Shown here in pieces: positions 1 through 9,906 of a DNA stretch of 64,000 nt (its first letter is position 1; each line of letters starts with the position of its first letter). Source of the stretch: Harmothoe impar (lineage: Eukaryota; Annelida; Polychaeta; Phyllodocida; Polynoidae). The stretch covers positions 46,922,981-46,986,980 of the forward strand of contig OX381720.1 of NCBI GenBank assembly GCA_947462335.1, read 5' to 3'. The notes beneath the pieces are model-generated. The model was not told where the DNA came from. It worked only from the letters and a program-made list of their open reading frames with translations, and ran no database searches. Made by a program: the position numbers and the translations under genes.

Positions 1-1175
1 TTGAGGGTACTATAAAAGTACACTTCTTTATAATTTGTTATATGCTATATGGTATAAATACTGTTACTATTTTCCTATTAGGAATGAAATAAAGTACAAT
101 TCAATAATTTGTAAATGATACAAAGAACTTGGTTTTGTTAAATAATTGTGTGGAACATTACAGTGTATATCATTGGTATAGGTTAATTATACATAAGTAA
201 CGTATACGTAAGTTTGGTTTAAAATAGTTCCCCGTGAAAAAATAATTAGCTATTTTGTATATAGATATATTACAAAGTACCAAAAGACAATAATATTAGT
301 TATTAAAAAAATATGGTAATGTATGATATAGTATAATATGTATCCAGCGCTTAAAATATAACTAGTTTGGGTTCAATATGGAAACACCCTAAATTATTTA
401 TTGATTTTGTCCCACTAATAAGTGGCCCCCTGTGTTTTTAAATGGAATTCGAGCTTTTGCGGCCTTTTGGTACTGAAATAAAACAACACCCCTAGTGGGA
501 AAGCGTATCATTTTTACTTAGCATTTGGCAAAAGAAAAAGAAAGTAGTGCGTAGTAAATGAAAATGGTTCAATGATTTTTCAATAATATTTAATTCAGTA
601 GACGTACTTTACCGCTTAAAGTAAGTAAGGTTGATTTTTTCAATCCCAAATACGTGTATAAACATCATGGGACCCTTCTTAAATTGTTATAAAATATGTA
701 ATCTAATATAGTGGGAAATTTTTTTATTTTTTTTTAATAACTAAAATGAAGCGTTGCCTTTAAAAATATAATTCAAGTATTTATATTACCCATTTAAATT
801 TAGTTTTATTAGGTAAATTGAGGTATACTTTATTATTCCTGCATCAATCTTTATAGAAATAAAAAAAATTACCTATATATTATGCAGTTATTTTTTGGGG
901 GGGGGTGGTGCATGTGAATGAACGATTTACCATAAAAATATTCTCGTCTGTATCATTTCTACTCTTATTCAATACATTATCATTAGCCTTTAATGTTAGG
1001 TGGTATAAAAATTCCGTTCATATAATAAATTGATGAAAAACATGGAATCAAAGTAGCATTTTTTTATTAAGATAATTTGAAGTAATGGACACATAATGAT
1101 ATTTTTAACGTAGAATGCTTTCCTGTGTTATGTAACAAACTACTTGTTCCCTTTTTTGTATACAAATGAAAATTA
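1..1175. other. AT-rich left flank of the Myb/SANT block
   Basis: No open frame here looks like a protein. The stretch is very AT-rich with homopolymer A and T runs and a G tract near 897-905. One exact ACGTATACGT lies at 200-209, as in the rest of the first 8 kb. I take it as the continuation of the same element, which probably runs off the left edge of the window. Confidence 0.5.
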
Positions 1176-3126
1176 TTAGCCAAATCTAGAGTAATCGGGC
1201 TTTGTGATACGGTTGGGGTTCCACGGTCCCAAGGTGCTGTATGGGGCGCCATTGGTCATCTCATTCCTTGGAACAAGGCGGGTGGGCTTCAGTCCGTCTA
1301 TGCCTTAAATATTAAAGTTCAAAGGGTTATTGAAATAAATATTTAAAGTTTTAAAATTACGAATAGTAATTTATAAATTTATTCAGAGAATACAAATTAT
1401 AGCTATGTCCAAGTTTTAGTTTATCCCACGTATACGTAAATTCTAAGTATGCGTATGTAGGTAAATTCTTGGTGAAATTAGGTTCTATAGAATAGGGTTA
1501 ATTTTAAGTTTCATAATTTTTTTAAATAGCTTTTTTAATATACTTATTATGAACTTACCAATAACCACCTCTCTGCCAATGTAATCCAGGGCCATTAACT
1601 CATCACTGGCGAGGTACATGTCTGCATCTAACTGGCCGTTACCTGTCTGTCTCCTTTCTTGCATTAGGCGAGTGTGCTGTGAAACAGTAAAAGATAAATG
1701 TAACTGCTACCTTGTAAATATTTGTAAAAATATATATTTTTTTTAAATTGCCATTTTAATCTAGTAATTATGGAATAAAAATATCATCATGTATAAGTAG
1801 ATATGTTATACCTTTGCTTTGACTTCAGAGCAAAATTTGGCCACTTTACGCCTGCACATATCCCCGGACCTTTTGTTGTTTGTCATTCCATTCACATAGG
1901 CTGAGTATTAAATAAAAGAGTTACCCTTTAATATGGAAATAACAAATTTATAATTCATTTTTGTATTGTGAGATATTAATAGTATTTATATAGGGTAATT
2001 TCACAACAATTAAATTAAAATTGTGAGATAATTTGGGTTTGTTAAATGTATTTTGAAAATTGTGCAAAATTGTAGAAATGGGGTGTCAATTTTACCTGCT
2101 ACTTCTTCCCAGGCTTTACCCTTAATGTACTTTCCCAGGGAATGGGATTTGTACGAATCACGAAATATGTGCTTGCGAGCGTTTACAGCCAGAAATAAGG
2201 TGACCCTCTCTCCATAAGTCCACGCTGGCTGTCTTTGCATTTGACGATCAACATCTCGATCATGTGCCCTTTCTTCTTCTGTCATAGGGTTCAAAGCAAC
2301 CTGGGTCCTTTTACGTTTAGAGTGTTTTGGTAAAGCGGGGAGAACTTCCTGCAATACAATTTAATAAGTATAGGGATTAAAAAAAAAATTAATATAATTG
2401 TACTGTTTGAAATTATACCGTCTTCTTATAATAATTTAATCACACGTATACGTAAATTACATAAAGGGTGTGGCTATAAAAACACACAAATTTAGTAAAT
2501 TGGAAATAGGTATGTAGTAATTTCCCAAATTAAAAATTTTGTTTTTTCTCGCCTGATTTGTATCTTGAGGTTCAGCAGTTTGCCCTTTACCCCTACGAGT
2601 TGAACGTGTAGCATGCGCTGCTTTTTCACCCTTCTTCATTCCATCTTCAGCAGAAACCTGCAATTCATAATATATTTTCAAAATAATACAAATTTATGTC
2701 TTAATTTATAATCAATATGATTTAAAATCAACCAAATATATTTAAAATGAATTCTCTCCCAATACACACCTCCACAGTCAATATTTTCTTTTTGGGTGCA
2801 GGTTTTCCTCGTGGTCGTCCCTTTCCTTTTTGTTTACAAGTGGCTGAAGGCTGTAAAAATAAAAACTTAATATGAACGATAAATGTGTAATACCTTGGTC
2901 TAAATATGCAGTATTTTATAAATGGGTACTCTAATTTATATGAGTAATAACAGTATATGCACAGGTAGAAAAAAAATTAACAAAAACTGTAGCCACACTT
3001 TATATATATATTTTTCCATTATTAAAGCTAAATTCCTTTGATTTTAAACAAAATAATAGTATCCCTACATTTTTGGACCAAGTTATTCATTAAATAGTGT
3101 ACTTATAACGTATTACTTACCGCCAT
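1176..3126 (-). CDS. AT-hook + Myb/SANT-like DNA-binding protein, 259 aa, 7 exons
   Basis: A nuclear DNA-binding protein is predicted. Exons read on the minus strand: 3121-3126, 2770-2850, 2553-2657, 2096-2348, 1812-1900, 1559-1676 and 1176-1303 with stop TAA. All joins keep frame (780 nt). Five introns are GT-AG; the intron after exon 3 needs a GC donor (CAG|GCGAGA), because otherwise the frame runs into a stop about 44 codons on. Residues 13-19 are an AT-hook (GRPRGKP). Residues 107-178 form a Myb/SANT-like helix bundle with Trp107 and Trp144 and a basic third helix (MCRRKVAKF). This resembles the Myb/SANT adaptors that accompany Harbinger-type transposases, but no transposase or nuclease motif is present. 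The first exon encodes only Met-Ala, as in the next gene, which suggests shared origin or control. The exon structure is well supported; the function is inferred from the fold. Confidence 0.72.
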
Positions 3127-4040
3127 TTCCACAGGATGAAGGCAGATTAGTTTTGTACGTGTTTCCTGGTTGGGCATGTAAGAAGAAGAGATCGAATTTG
3201 CCACTGCGGAAGTGACGTAATATAAACAATGATCTCGTGAGATTTGAAATCCTAATTCAGTTTAATAGTAAGAGGGCGCCACCACTACATACGAATGGCC
3301 TACAAATGGATACCACCCATGTTACGTTTGCGTAAACTACGTATACGTAATTATACTATGTAGTGTATTATATATGATTAATGTTGAAACAACTTTTTTA
3401 ATAGTATAATAGATTCAGAACATTATATCCAAATTAGGTTTAAATTTATAATAAATAGTGATATCGAAATAAACAGATATTTTCATATAGCATTATAAAA
3501 TCACCCATACCACTAAATATTACAAATGTAATAAATACATAACACATTGTTTTAAAAATAATATTTATTTCCAAATGGTTATAAACTTACTTGTATACGT
3601 TATACTTTTTTAAGTAGGTGGAAATCATGTATTTGTACCATGAGCTGTTTATAGATATTTTCGCCGCCTTTATGTGAATCACATGAATAATATGGTAATA
3701 TTTATACTAATACTACTTTCACACTGTACAAAATATCAGGGAGTTTGTGCATTACTAATACACCGTAGTTGTTTAATATGGTAACATAAACTTAATTACT
3801 ATACCGATAACCCATACTTAACTTTAATTAACGAATAAGAAGTTTTGCTTTTTAGGTATTTCTTTTCACATTTGTTTATAAATTAAACCAAAAAAAGATT
3901 TCTTTATCAATAAGAACAACAAAACACAACCTGCTACATATTTTCATTTTACAACCACATAACCAAAAAATGGTTTGTTTCCCGCAATATCAAACTGAAC
4001 CGCAGCTGTATTGTCTGGTTATGTAATACCGGTAACTTCC
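3127..4040. other. Spacer between the two Myb/SANT genes
   Basis: This holds the promoter of the left gene (about 3127-3350), an exact ACGTATACGT at 3339-3348, a partial copy (TGTATACGTT) near 3592-3601, and the 3' flank of the right gene. No coding exon is visible. Confidence 0.5.
3207..3218 (-). promoter_or_regulatory. ETS/CRE composite site of the AT-hook Myb gene
   Basis: The plus strand reads CGGAAGTGACGT, 81 bp upstream of the start codon. This composite of an ETS/GABP site (CGGAAGT) and a CRE half-site (TGACGT) is typical of TATA-less, broadly active animal promoters. The same 12 bases occur upstream of the neighbouring Myb gene. The ATGGCGG at the start codon also resembles a YY1 core. 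Confidence 0.6.
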
Positions 4041-7000
4041 TTATGTCTGTTTCTTTCCTCTCTTCTTTCTATCGGGGGCGCAATGTCCAGCCAGAATGGC
4101 CTTTGCCTTTTGCTCTACCTTCATTCTCCGGGATCGTGTTATAACAGGAGGTTTCTTTACGTTTGAGGCTCCGTCCCCTAAATTAAAGTAATACAAGGTA
4201 TTTAAAATAAAATATTATAACCTTTTAAATAACTGAATTATTAATTGCCAGAGCACACAAATTATAAATAAAATAAATTTTTTTTCTTATAGCAGAATGC
4301 GGTATAGAAATTGTGAAATTACCTTACCTTGCTCCGACTGCTGTATTTCTAGGGCCGCCGCGATGGTTGAAGGCATATATAATGGTGTGGGTTCGGGTGG
4401 ACTCAGATTTTTCAGTTCTGCCAGCATAGTGCATAGTGCTGAAAATATAAAATTGCATATTTAATTTTCTACAATATTACGTATACGTAAATATTAAATT
4501 ATATTCATAAACTGTCACATGATGTTATACTATGCATAGAATATAATACTACTAAAGTATATAGCATATTATACAAGCAATTTCCTACAAATGATATGTG
4601 AACTTACCATTCAAAGAGATACTGTTTTGATACAGTAAGTGATGCAGTTCAATAACCACGTCTGTTAAAGTCTTTTTGGTTGTTTCCAGATCATTCTTCA
4701 TCGCCATCAACAGGGCGTTGTTGCAATGCTGGCTCTCCTGCATTTTACATGTTCCTGTGTTAAGGGCGTCCGCTATTTTGTTCACACCTTGTGAAAACGA
4801 TTGCAGTGCGTTAGTCATTTTTGCATTGCTACTTTCTGATGCTTCCATACTCTGTTTTATAAGTGCTTTTGTGATTTCCATGTTATTTGCAGATCGTTTC
4901 TCCCCAACTATATTTATTTCGGAAGATATGTCCAGAATTCGGTTGTTAATGTGATTTATTTGCTGGATACTCTCCGTTTTATCTTTTCCAGATGTGGTGA
5001 TGACATTCTGTAGGGAGTTTACTATGTCTGATTGTGATTGCTCAACCCCTACAATTTTCTCCAATATTGGGTTCTTGTCAGTCTCGTTTTTATCCAGAGC
5101 TAAAGACGCCATTCGTATTTCAATGGACGCTATCCTATCCTCCAGCTCTTTATCTCGATTTGGATTTTGGTGAACTTGGGCTGCAGTTTCATGGGTTGAA
5201 GTGTCAGTGTTGGGCAAAGAACCAAGTGTATAGTTGGTTGCCAAACTTTCATCATTTCCGGTATTCTCACATAAGCTTGGTGTTGAATCATCCCCCTCGA
5301 AACTGTCACCGAGGACATTGGTATCTGTAATTGTAAAGTCCTTGAGAGGGGCAATAGGCTCGGGCAGCGTAGACATCACGTTCAGCACCTTTTGAACTGG
5401 TATACAAATTAATAGGAATTAAAATTTTGAATATATGTAAACAGTACTATAATATTTAAATGACATTAAGTGTTTAAAATTGGAGAAAAAAAAAAAAAAA
5501 ATTTAAAAACTGAAATTAAATTAACACACCTTTTGTATGTGTAGTTTTTTTTACTCCCAGTGTTTTCCCTCTAATAGTAGAACGTTTAGCCTCCTTGTTG
5601 GTGTTCACACGGGTATCTATAAAGTAAAGTCATACCATAAATAAATTTAAAGACATCCAATAAATGGGAAACGGTGATTACTTTAATAAAACCACATTTT
5701 AACTTATTAATTCTTACATATTATTGTCAAGTTGTAATTCACAATAATATATTTAGATATATGGGGCATAAATGTTTACCTTCCAATTCCGTTCTTGGAG
5801 TTTTCTTTTTTGGCTCGTAATCCACGTTATCAATTCTTTGGCCAGATGACCGAACGGCACCGGAACTTCCTGCTCTCTCTATAATAAACAAACTAAATGA
5901 CAGTTTCCAATGTACCCGGTATTAAAGTATAATTAATAATATTTTTATTCATGTAAAAATATGAATGAGACAATATATATCTAATTTTAATTGTATATTT
6001 AAAAATTGGGTATGGATATTTTGATAAAGATACTTACTTCTCTTACTTAAGGATTTCCTTTTCTCCGCAAATTCACGATTTTTCTCCACCTCTGAGTCAG
6101 CACGGTCCTGCTCCCACTCCAAAAGGTAATCCTTGTCAGGCGATTGATCCAAACCTGCCATGTAAAAATTAGGGAATTAACCAAAAATTATATAATTTAA
6201 TGTACTTTTATTAGTGAAAAGAGACACAGATTACTTTCAGAAATTGTATAAGAATATCTTAAATAATTTCAACACTTAAACCTTTATAAATCACTATACT
6301 ATGGATAACCATCCGGCATATATTATATGTAAGTCATAAAAACTATACATAACACACCTGCAATGTTTTTACAATCAATGTAGAGCATCCCCATTATGAA
6401 GGCCCTGTCGGGGATTTGTTTCGGATCGTCAATTGGTCCTTTACCCCATTTCTTCAAACGGGCTGTATTCTACAAATAAAGATTACTTAATAACACGGTA
6501 TCCATATGTTTATTTGATACTTACGTATACGTTATATTGGAAATATCTGAGGACAACTTACACTGTTAAGTAAATGTACATATAATAGGAATGTATTTTT
6601 GAAATTTATACTTACAATCCTTTTGCAATCCGAGGAATAACGCAGTAACTTTTCCCCTACAGCAGTATAGCTCCTTTTTCCTCCCGAAACACCGGAAACC
6701 ATTACTGACAAGAAATACAATATTCTTAATCACCATAAGTGTTTACTATTAAACTTTATTATAGGTTAATACAGTGGTACATAACATGTTGAAATTGTAT
6801 ATTTTTTAAAATAAAATGTAAATAACAATTTATACCTTTAATTTACATTTATTCTTTTTTATTGACACTATATTTTTCAGTAAATGGTGTACTACACATT
6901 TTATAATACTTACCCATACAGGCTTTTATGGCGTCTTTTTTCCTATCATCACTTTTTCTTATGTTTCCATTTCTAAGGATCTTACGTCTGGACACAGCAG

Positions 7001-7759
7001 CCTCCATAAGCGCTACCTTCTCCTCCGGGCTCCAATTAGCATCCCTAATTACCTCTCCATCCTGTTCCTCATCACTAGAGAGATTGTATTCCGGTGGATC
7101 TGGTTTTTTCTTCTTATATTTTGATTTTATCACTTCTGGCAGGTTGATGTCGTCCTCCTCCTTGTTTCGAATATACACATCGGCACTTTCTTCAAATTCA
7201 CTGTTACTGCTCTCACTCTGTGGCTTCTCCTTTAGAATATCAAAGGTTTGATCTGCGTCCGAATCATCCAGCACAGTGCTTTCACTGCCCTCTTCATTTC
7301 CCGAGTGTGATGCCATGTTCTGTTATTAGAAAAAAGGCTATTAATTGTATATGTAGGTAAACATTTATATTATTTTCTTTCTTACAATACTACATTAATA
7401 CACTCAATAAATACTACATGGCACTTAATTACATCAGACCACATTTTTTTTATTTGGATCATTAAATAGATGAAATTAACAGTTTTATAACCAATTTTAA
7501 ATTTCACGTATACGTAAATACCACACTCGTAACACTACAATTGGTAACGTATACGCATCTTTTGTTATGCATGTATTATCGCTCACTTGTACGACACATA
7601 TTTCCTTCTATACCAGTAAAAATAACATAACAGTGCCAAAAAACTAAGTCCATATATCTATTATAAGTAATACTATCAAATTCCACAACAATTCATCCCA
7701 TACCTAAGCTTAATATAGATATTTCGAATAGAACATGCTCTACCACTTACCTCCGCCAT
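4041..7759 (-). CDS. Myb/SANT-like, coiled-coil protein, 651 aa, 10 exons
   Basis: Exons on the minus strand: 7751-7759, 6914-7319, 6616-6704, 6358-6469, 6038-6154, 5780-5878, 5530-5616, 4608-5396, 4328-4438 and 4041-4177 (stop TAA). The total is 1956 nt and every join is GT-AG and in frame; introns 4-9 are all phase 1. Residues 1-95 are acidic and Ser-rich with a Lys-rich patch at 69-76. Residues 97-170 are a Myb/SANT-like domain starting at Trp99 (WSPEEK), resembling the Myb_DNA-bind_5 type. Residues 200-306 are charged and Lys/Arg-rich. Exon 8 (307-569) is mostly predicted coiled coil from about 389. The C-terminus is strongly basic (RKKRGKK), likely a nuclear localisation signal. It may oligomerise and bind DNA. 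No catalytic domain is seen. The upstream ATG in exon 1 was chosen because its exon splices in frame and follows the shared promoter motif; an internal ATG lies four codons later. Confidence 0.75.
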
Positions 7760-8031
7760 GTTTTTCCCGAAATGAAGTTACGTATACGTAAGTTCGGGGA
7801 ACCGACCGGAAGTGACGTTTTCTGTTTACTTTGGTGCCTATACTCCATCTCCCGCCACGAAATTACGAGTGGCAGGGCGCACTAATTATTACGTATACGC
7901 ATGCATTTACGTTTACTTAACCAATTTTATGTAGTGTTTCTACGTGTACGTAAGTACTGTATTATTTACTTGATTTACGATTGATACCTGCAGCAACAGC
8001 GCATACCACTACACAATTCGTACCTACTAAC
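7760..8031. promoter_or_regulatory. Promoter and end region of the Myb block
   Basis: This 270-bp spacer carries the ETS/CRE site and three more ACGTATACGT-like palindromes (7780, 7891, 7942), the densest cluster in the block. It looks like a combined promoter and element end. Confidence 0.45.
7807..7818 (-). promoter_or_regulatory. ETS/CRE composite site of the coiled-coil Myb gene
   Basis: CGGAAGTGACGT on the plus strand, identical over 12 bases to 3207-3218, lies 48 bp upstream of the start codon. An exact ACGTATACGT palindrome (7780-7789) sits between this site and the start codon. The start context AACATGGCGG resembles a YY1 site. Confidence 0.6.
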
Positions 8032-9906
8032 TTAACCAAATTTTCGTATACGTAACTGCCTCCATACGTATCTTGGGAGCAACAGACCCCTGTAGGGGTC
8101 TTTACTGGTTAGTATCAGGTATTCTTCTCCAGTACCAAGCAGTGCCTCTCTCTGGTGTGGGTTTTGACCGAACTTCAGTTGTTGTGTCTTGACCATGGTA
8201 GGGTACCTTTTGCCCATCCAGTCCTTGCCTCCATTGCACTTATCGCCGATATCTATCGCCGCTAGGCATGATGGATTTTTTAGAATTGCTTCACAGCCAT
8301 CATGGTCGTTGTATTCTCGGCATTTCAGCCATTGAAACAGGTGCTCACCACTTCGGAACAGATTATCTGCATAATCAATTTCTACCTCGTGGAAATTGCT
8401 CAGCATGCTTTTTGTACCATAAAAGGTAATTCCAGACTTTGTTTTCTTTTCGAAAGTTGGGAATTCCAACTCCTTGGGCCTATACTCTTGTTTCTTCTTG
8501 CCTTTTCCTTTCTTGGGTTCTCTGTTTGCCTCATTCAAGGCATGTCGCTGGGACAGGGGCATTGCATCCACCTCATCATCCCGTAGCACTCTACCACCCT
8601 TACCAATCACCCTCCAGTTCATGTCATCGTCTGATCTACCCGGTTTGTTTTCTTTCCTGGATCTCTCTTGTAGTCTCGGTAGTCTTTTGATTCTGGGTTT
8701 CTTCCAACTTGTAACGAGGTCTTTGGGTTTGAGGTTTGCAGGTATACTGTCTGGTTCCCATCCGTCATAGAGAACATCATCAATCTCAATGCTAGTACCT
8801 TTCATATTTACAACCAGATTTTTTTCTTCCCTACAATAGTAGGCTATTTTCCTCAGCATATGCTTGGTTCTTCTTGTTGCTGGATCCTCATCTGCATTCA
8901 CGTATATGTCTTTATACGCATCTTCTGGGTGTGCACTCAGTGTAGATATACATCTGAGACACAGGTCTCGCATCCACGTGGTAGCGAAGCATACTAGGAT
9001 GGGCCTAGGGCCTTCTGATTTTTTGCTAAATCTAGGAAGTCTTTTTACTAGAGTGAGGTTGGTTTTATCAAATTGTAATTCCATGTCATCCAAGACGTTA
9101 AGAGCTATTTCATAAGCATCCTCCTTTTCTAACTCTGGGATCCCTTCTATTAACACATTGAAACGACGTGGGGACCTGTACTCCTCTTCTGGCTCATTTT
9201 CACCTCTGAAAGTTCTATGTTGACCCCCTAGCTTAGACTCTAGACTACCTCTCCAGTTATCAGCGTCTTTTTCATGCTTGTCTAGGCGTGTTTTCAGGTC
9301 AGCAATTTCAGACCTAAGTATCTTGTTCTCCTTCTTTTGGTTCTGGTCTATTTGGCCAATTTTATCATTAATAGACTTGTGATTAGTCTTGATTGACTTC
9401 TCGAGGGCATTTACTCTTTTTGCTACTTGCTTGTCTGAGGCTTTGAAGAGGGTCCTCATCTCACTGAGGATCCTATTCTCTTCAGGATCTACCTGATTAT
9501 CATCGTATTCTTCCTCTTCATCTCCACTTGAGTCAGAATCACTGTCACAAGTCTGGTATCCCGAGCCCTCTGCCCCTGACTCAGCTGACACCAGAACATT
9601 ATGACTGTTAGCATGCTCACTGATCTTCATTGCTGAATTAATTCTATGAGCTGAAACGCCCTTAATAACCTCTCCCGCGACACCCTCTCTTCGCTGCAGT
9701 TTGAGTTTCCTTCTGGCATGTAGCACATCTCCGTCCTGTGGACTCCCACTAGGAGCCCTTCCTCTTTTCTTACTAGTTGTATCCACTCTCATTAGTTTAG
9801 TAAGACTCTTTGTTTTCCTCGTCTTTTGAGGCTGATACTCCTCCCCATTACTGTCCACATATACATAGTCCTTTTGAAGTGAGCGCCTACTGCGTGTCCC
9901 CTCCAT
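8032..9906 (-). CDS. L1-ORF1p-like protein fused to a C-terminal NADAR domain, 624 aa
   Basis: An intronless frame. Residues 1-140 are basic then acidic (a run of Asp/Glu near 120-136). Residues 142-215 are a heptad-rich coiled coil. Residues 247-330 match the RRM-like core of LINE ORF1 proteins (FNVLIEGIPE, then a KRLPR...RPILVCF block). Residues 331-400 resemble the ORF1p C-terminal domain. Residues 490-607 form a NADAR (YbiA-like) domain: LSNFHEVEI, GEHLFQWLK with the conserved Glu-His, KFGQNP and LLGTGEEYLI. Known NADAR proteins remove ADP-ribose from guanine bases in nucleic acid or act in riboflavin-related chemistry; here the domain may act on nucleic acid bound by the ORF1p part. The usual D-x-x-W-G ending is replaced by DPYRG and a 17-residue tail that runs into the neighbouring AT-rich block, so the 3' end is probably truncated. 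No reverse transcriptase is nearby. It may be a LINE remnant or a domesticated gene. Confidence 0.7.
   Translation of the reverse strand: MEGTRSRRSLQKDYVYVDSNGEEYQPQKTRKTKSLTKLMRVDTTSKKRGRAPSGSPQDGDVLHARRKLKLQRREGVAGEVIKGVSAHRINSAMKISEHANSHNVLVSAESGAEGSGYQTCDSDSDSSGDEEEEYDDNQVDPEENRILSEMRTLFKASDKQVAKRVNALEKSIKTNHKSINDKIGQIDQNQKKENKILRSEIADLKTRLDKHEKDADNWRGSLESKLGGQHRTFRGENEPEEEYRSPRRFNVLIEGIPELEKEDAYEIALNVLDDMELQFDKTNLTLVKRLPRFSKKSEGPRPILVCFATTWMRDLCLRCISTLSAHPEDAYKDIYVNADEDPATRRTKHMLRKIAYYCREEKNLVVNMKGTSIEIDDVLYDGWEPDSIPANLKPKDLVTSWKKPRIKRLPRLQERSRKENKPGRSDDDMNWRVIGKGGRVLRDDEVDAMPLSQRHALNEANREPKKGKGKKKQEYRPKELEFPTFEKKTKSGITFYGTKSMLSNFHEVEIDYADNLFRSGEHLFQWLKCREYNDHDGCEAILKNPSCLAAIDIGDKCNGGKDWMGKRYPTMVKTQQLKFGQNPHQREALLGTGEEYLILTSKDPYRGLLLPRYVWRQLRIRKFG
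8085..8100. other. Possible junction between the NADAR frame and the AT-rich element
   Basis: The plus strand reads GACCCCTGTAGGGGTC, an almost perfect palindrome. On the minus strand it is GACCCCTA followed by CAGGGGTCTGTTGC. CAGGGGTC is a common start of hAT-type terminal repeats and the preceding 8 bases could be one target-site copy. Palindrome-bearing AT-rich DNA starts within 50 bp on the left; ORF1p/NADAR coding lies to the right. The matching left end would be outside the window. Confidence 0.35.

Larger units (their letters stand above)
200..8053. repeat. Dispersed palindrome ACGTATACGT, about one per kb
   Basis: Exact copies: 200-209, 1428-1437, 2444-2453, 3339-3348, 4479-4488, 6523-6532, 7506-7515 and 7780-7789. 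One-base variants: 7547-7556 and 7891-7900 (ACGTATACGC), 7942-7951 (ACGTGTACGT), 8044-8053 (TCGTATACGT). Most are extended to TTACGTATACGTAA-like forms. Copies lie in introns and intergenic DNA; only the last variant is in a coding frame, at the element edge. I found no exact copy from 8,054 to 64,000. A binding site for a dimeric protein, possibly one of the resident Myb proteins, is an inference. Confidence 0.8.

Noticed and set aside
1..8100. Polinton/Maverick or viral insertion
   Set aside because: No DNA polymerase B, integrase, capsid or packaging ATPase frame is present, and the genes have many introns.
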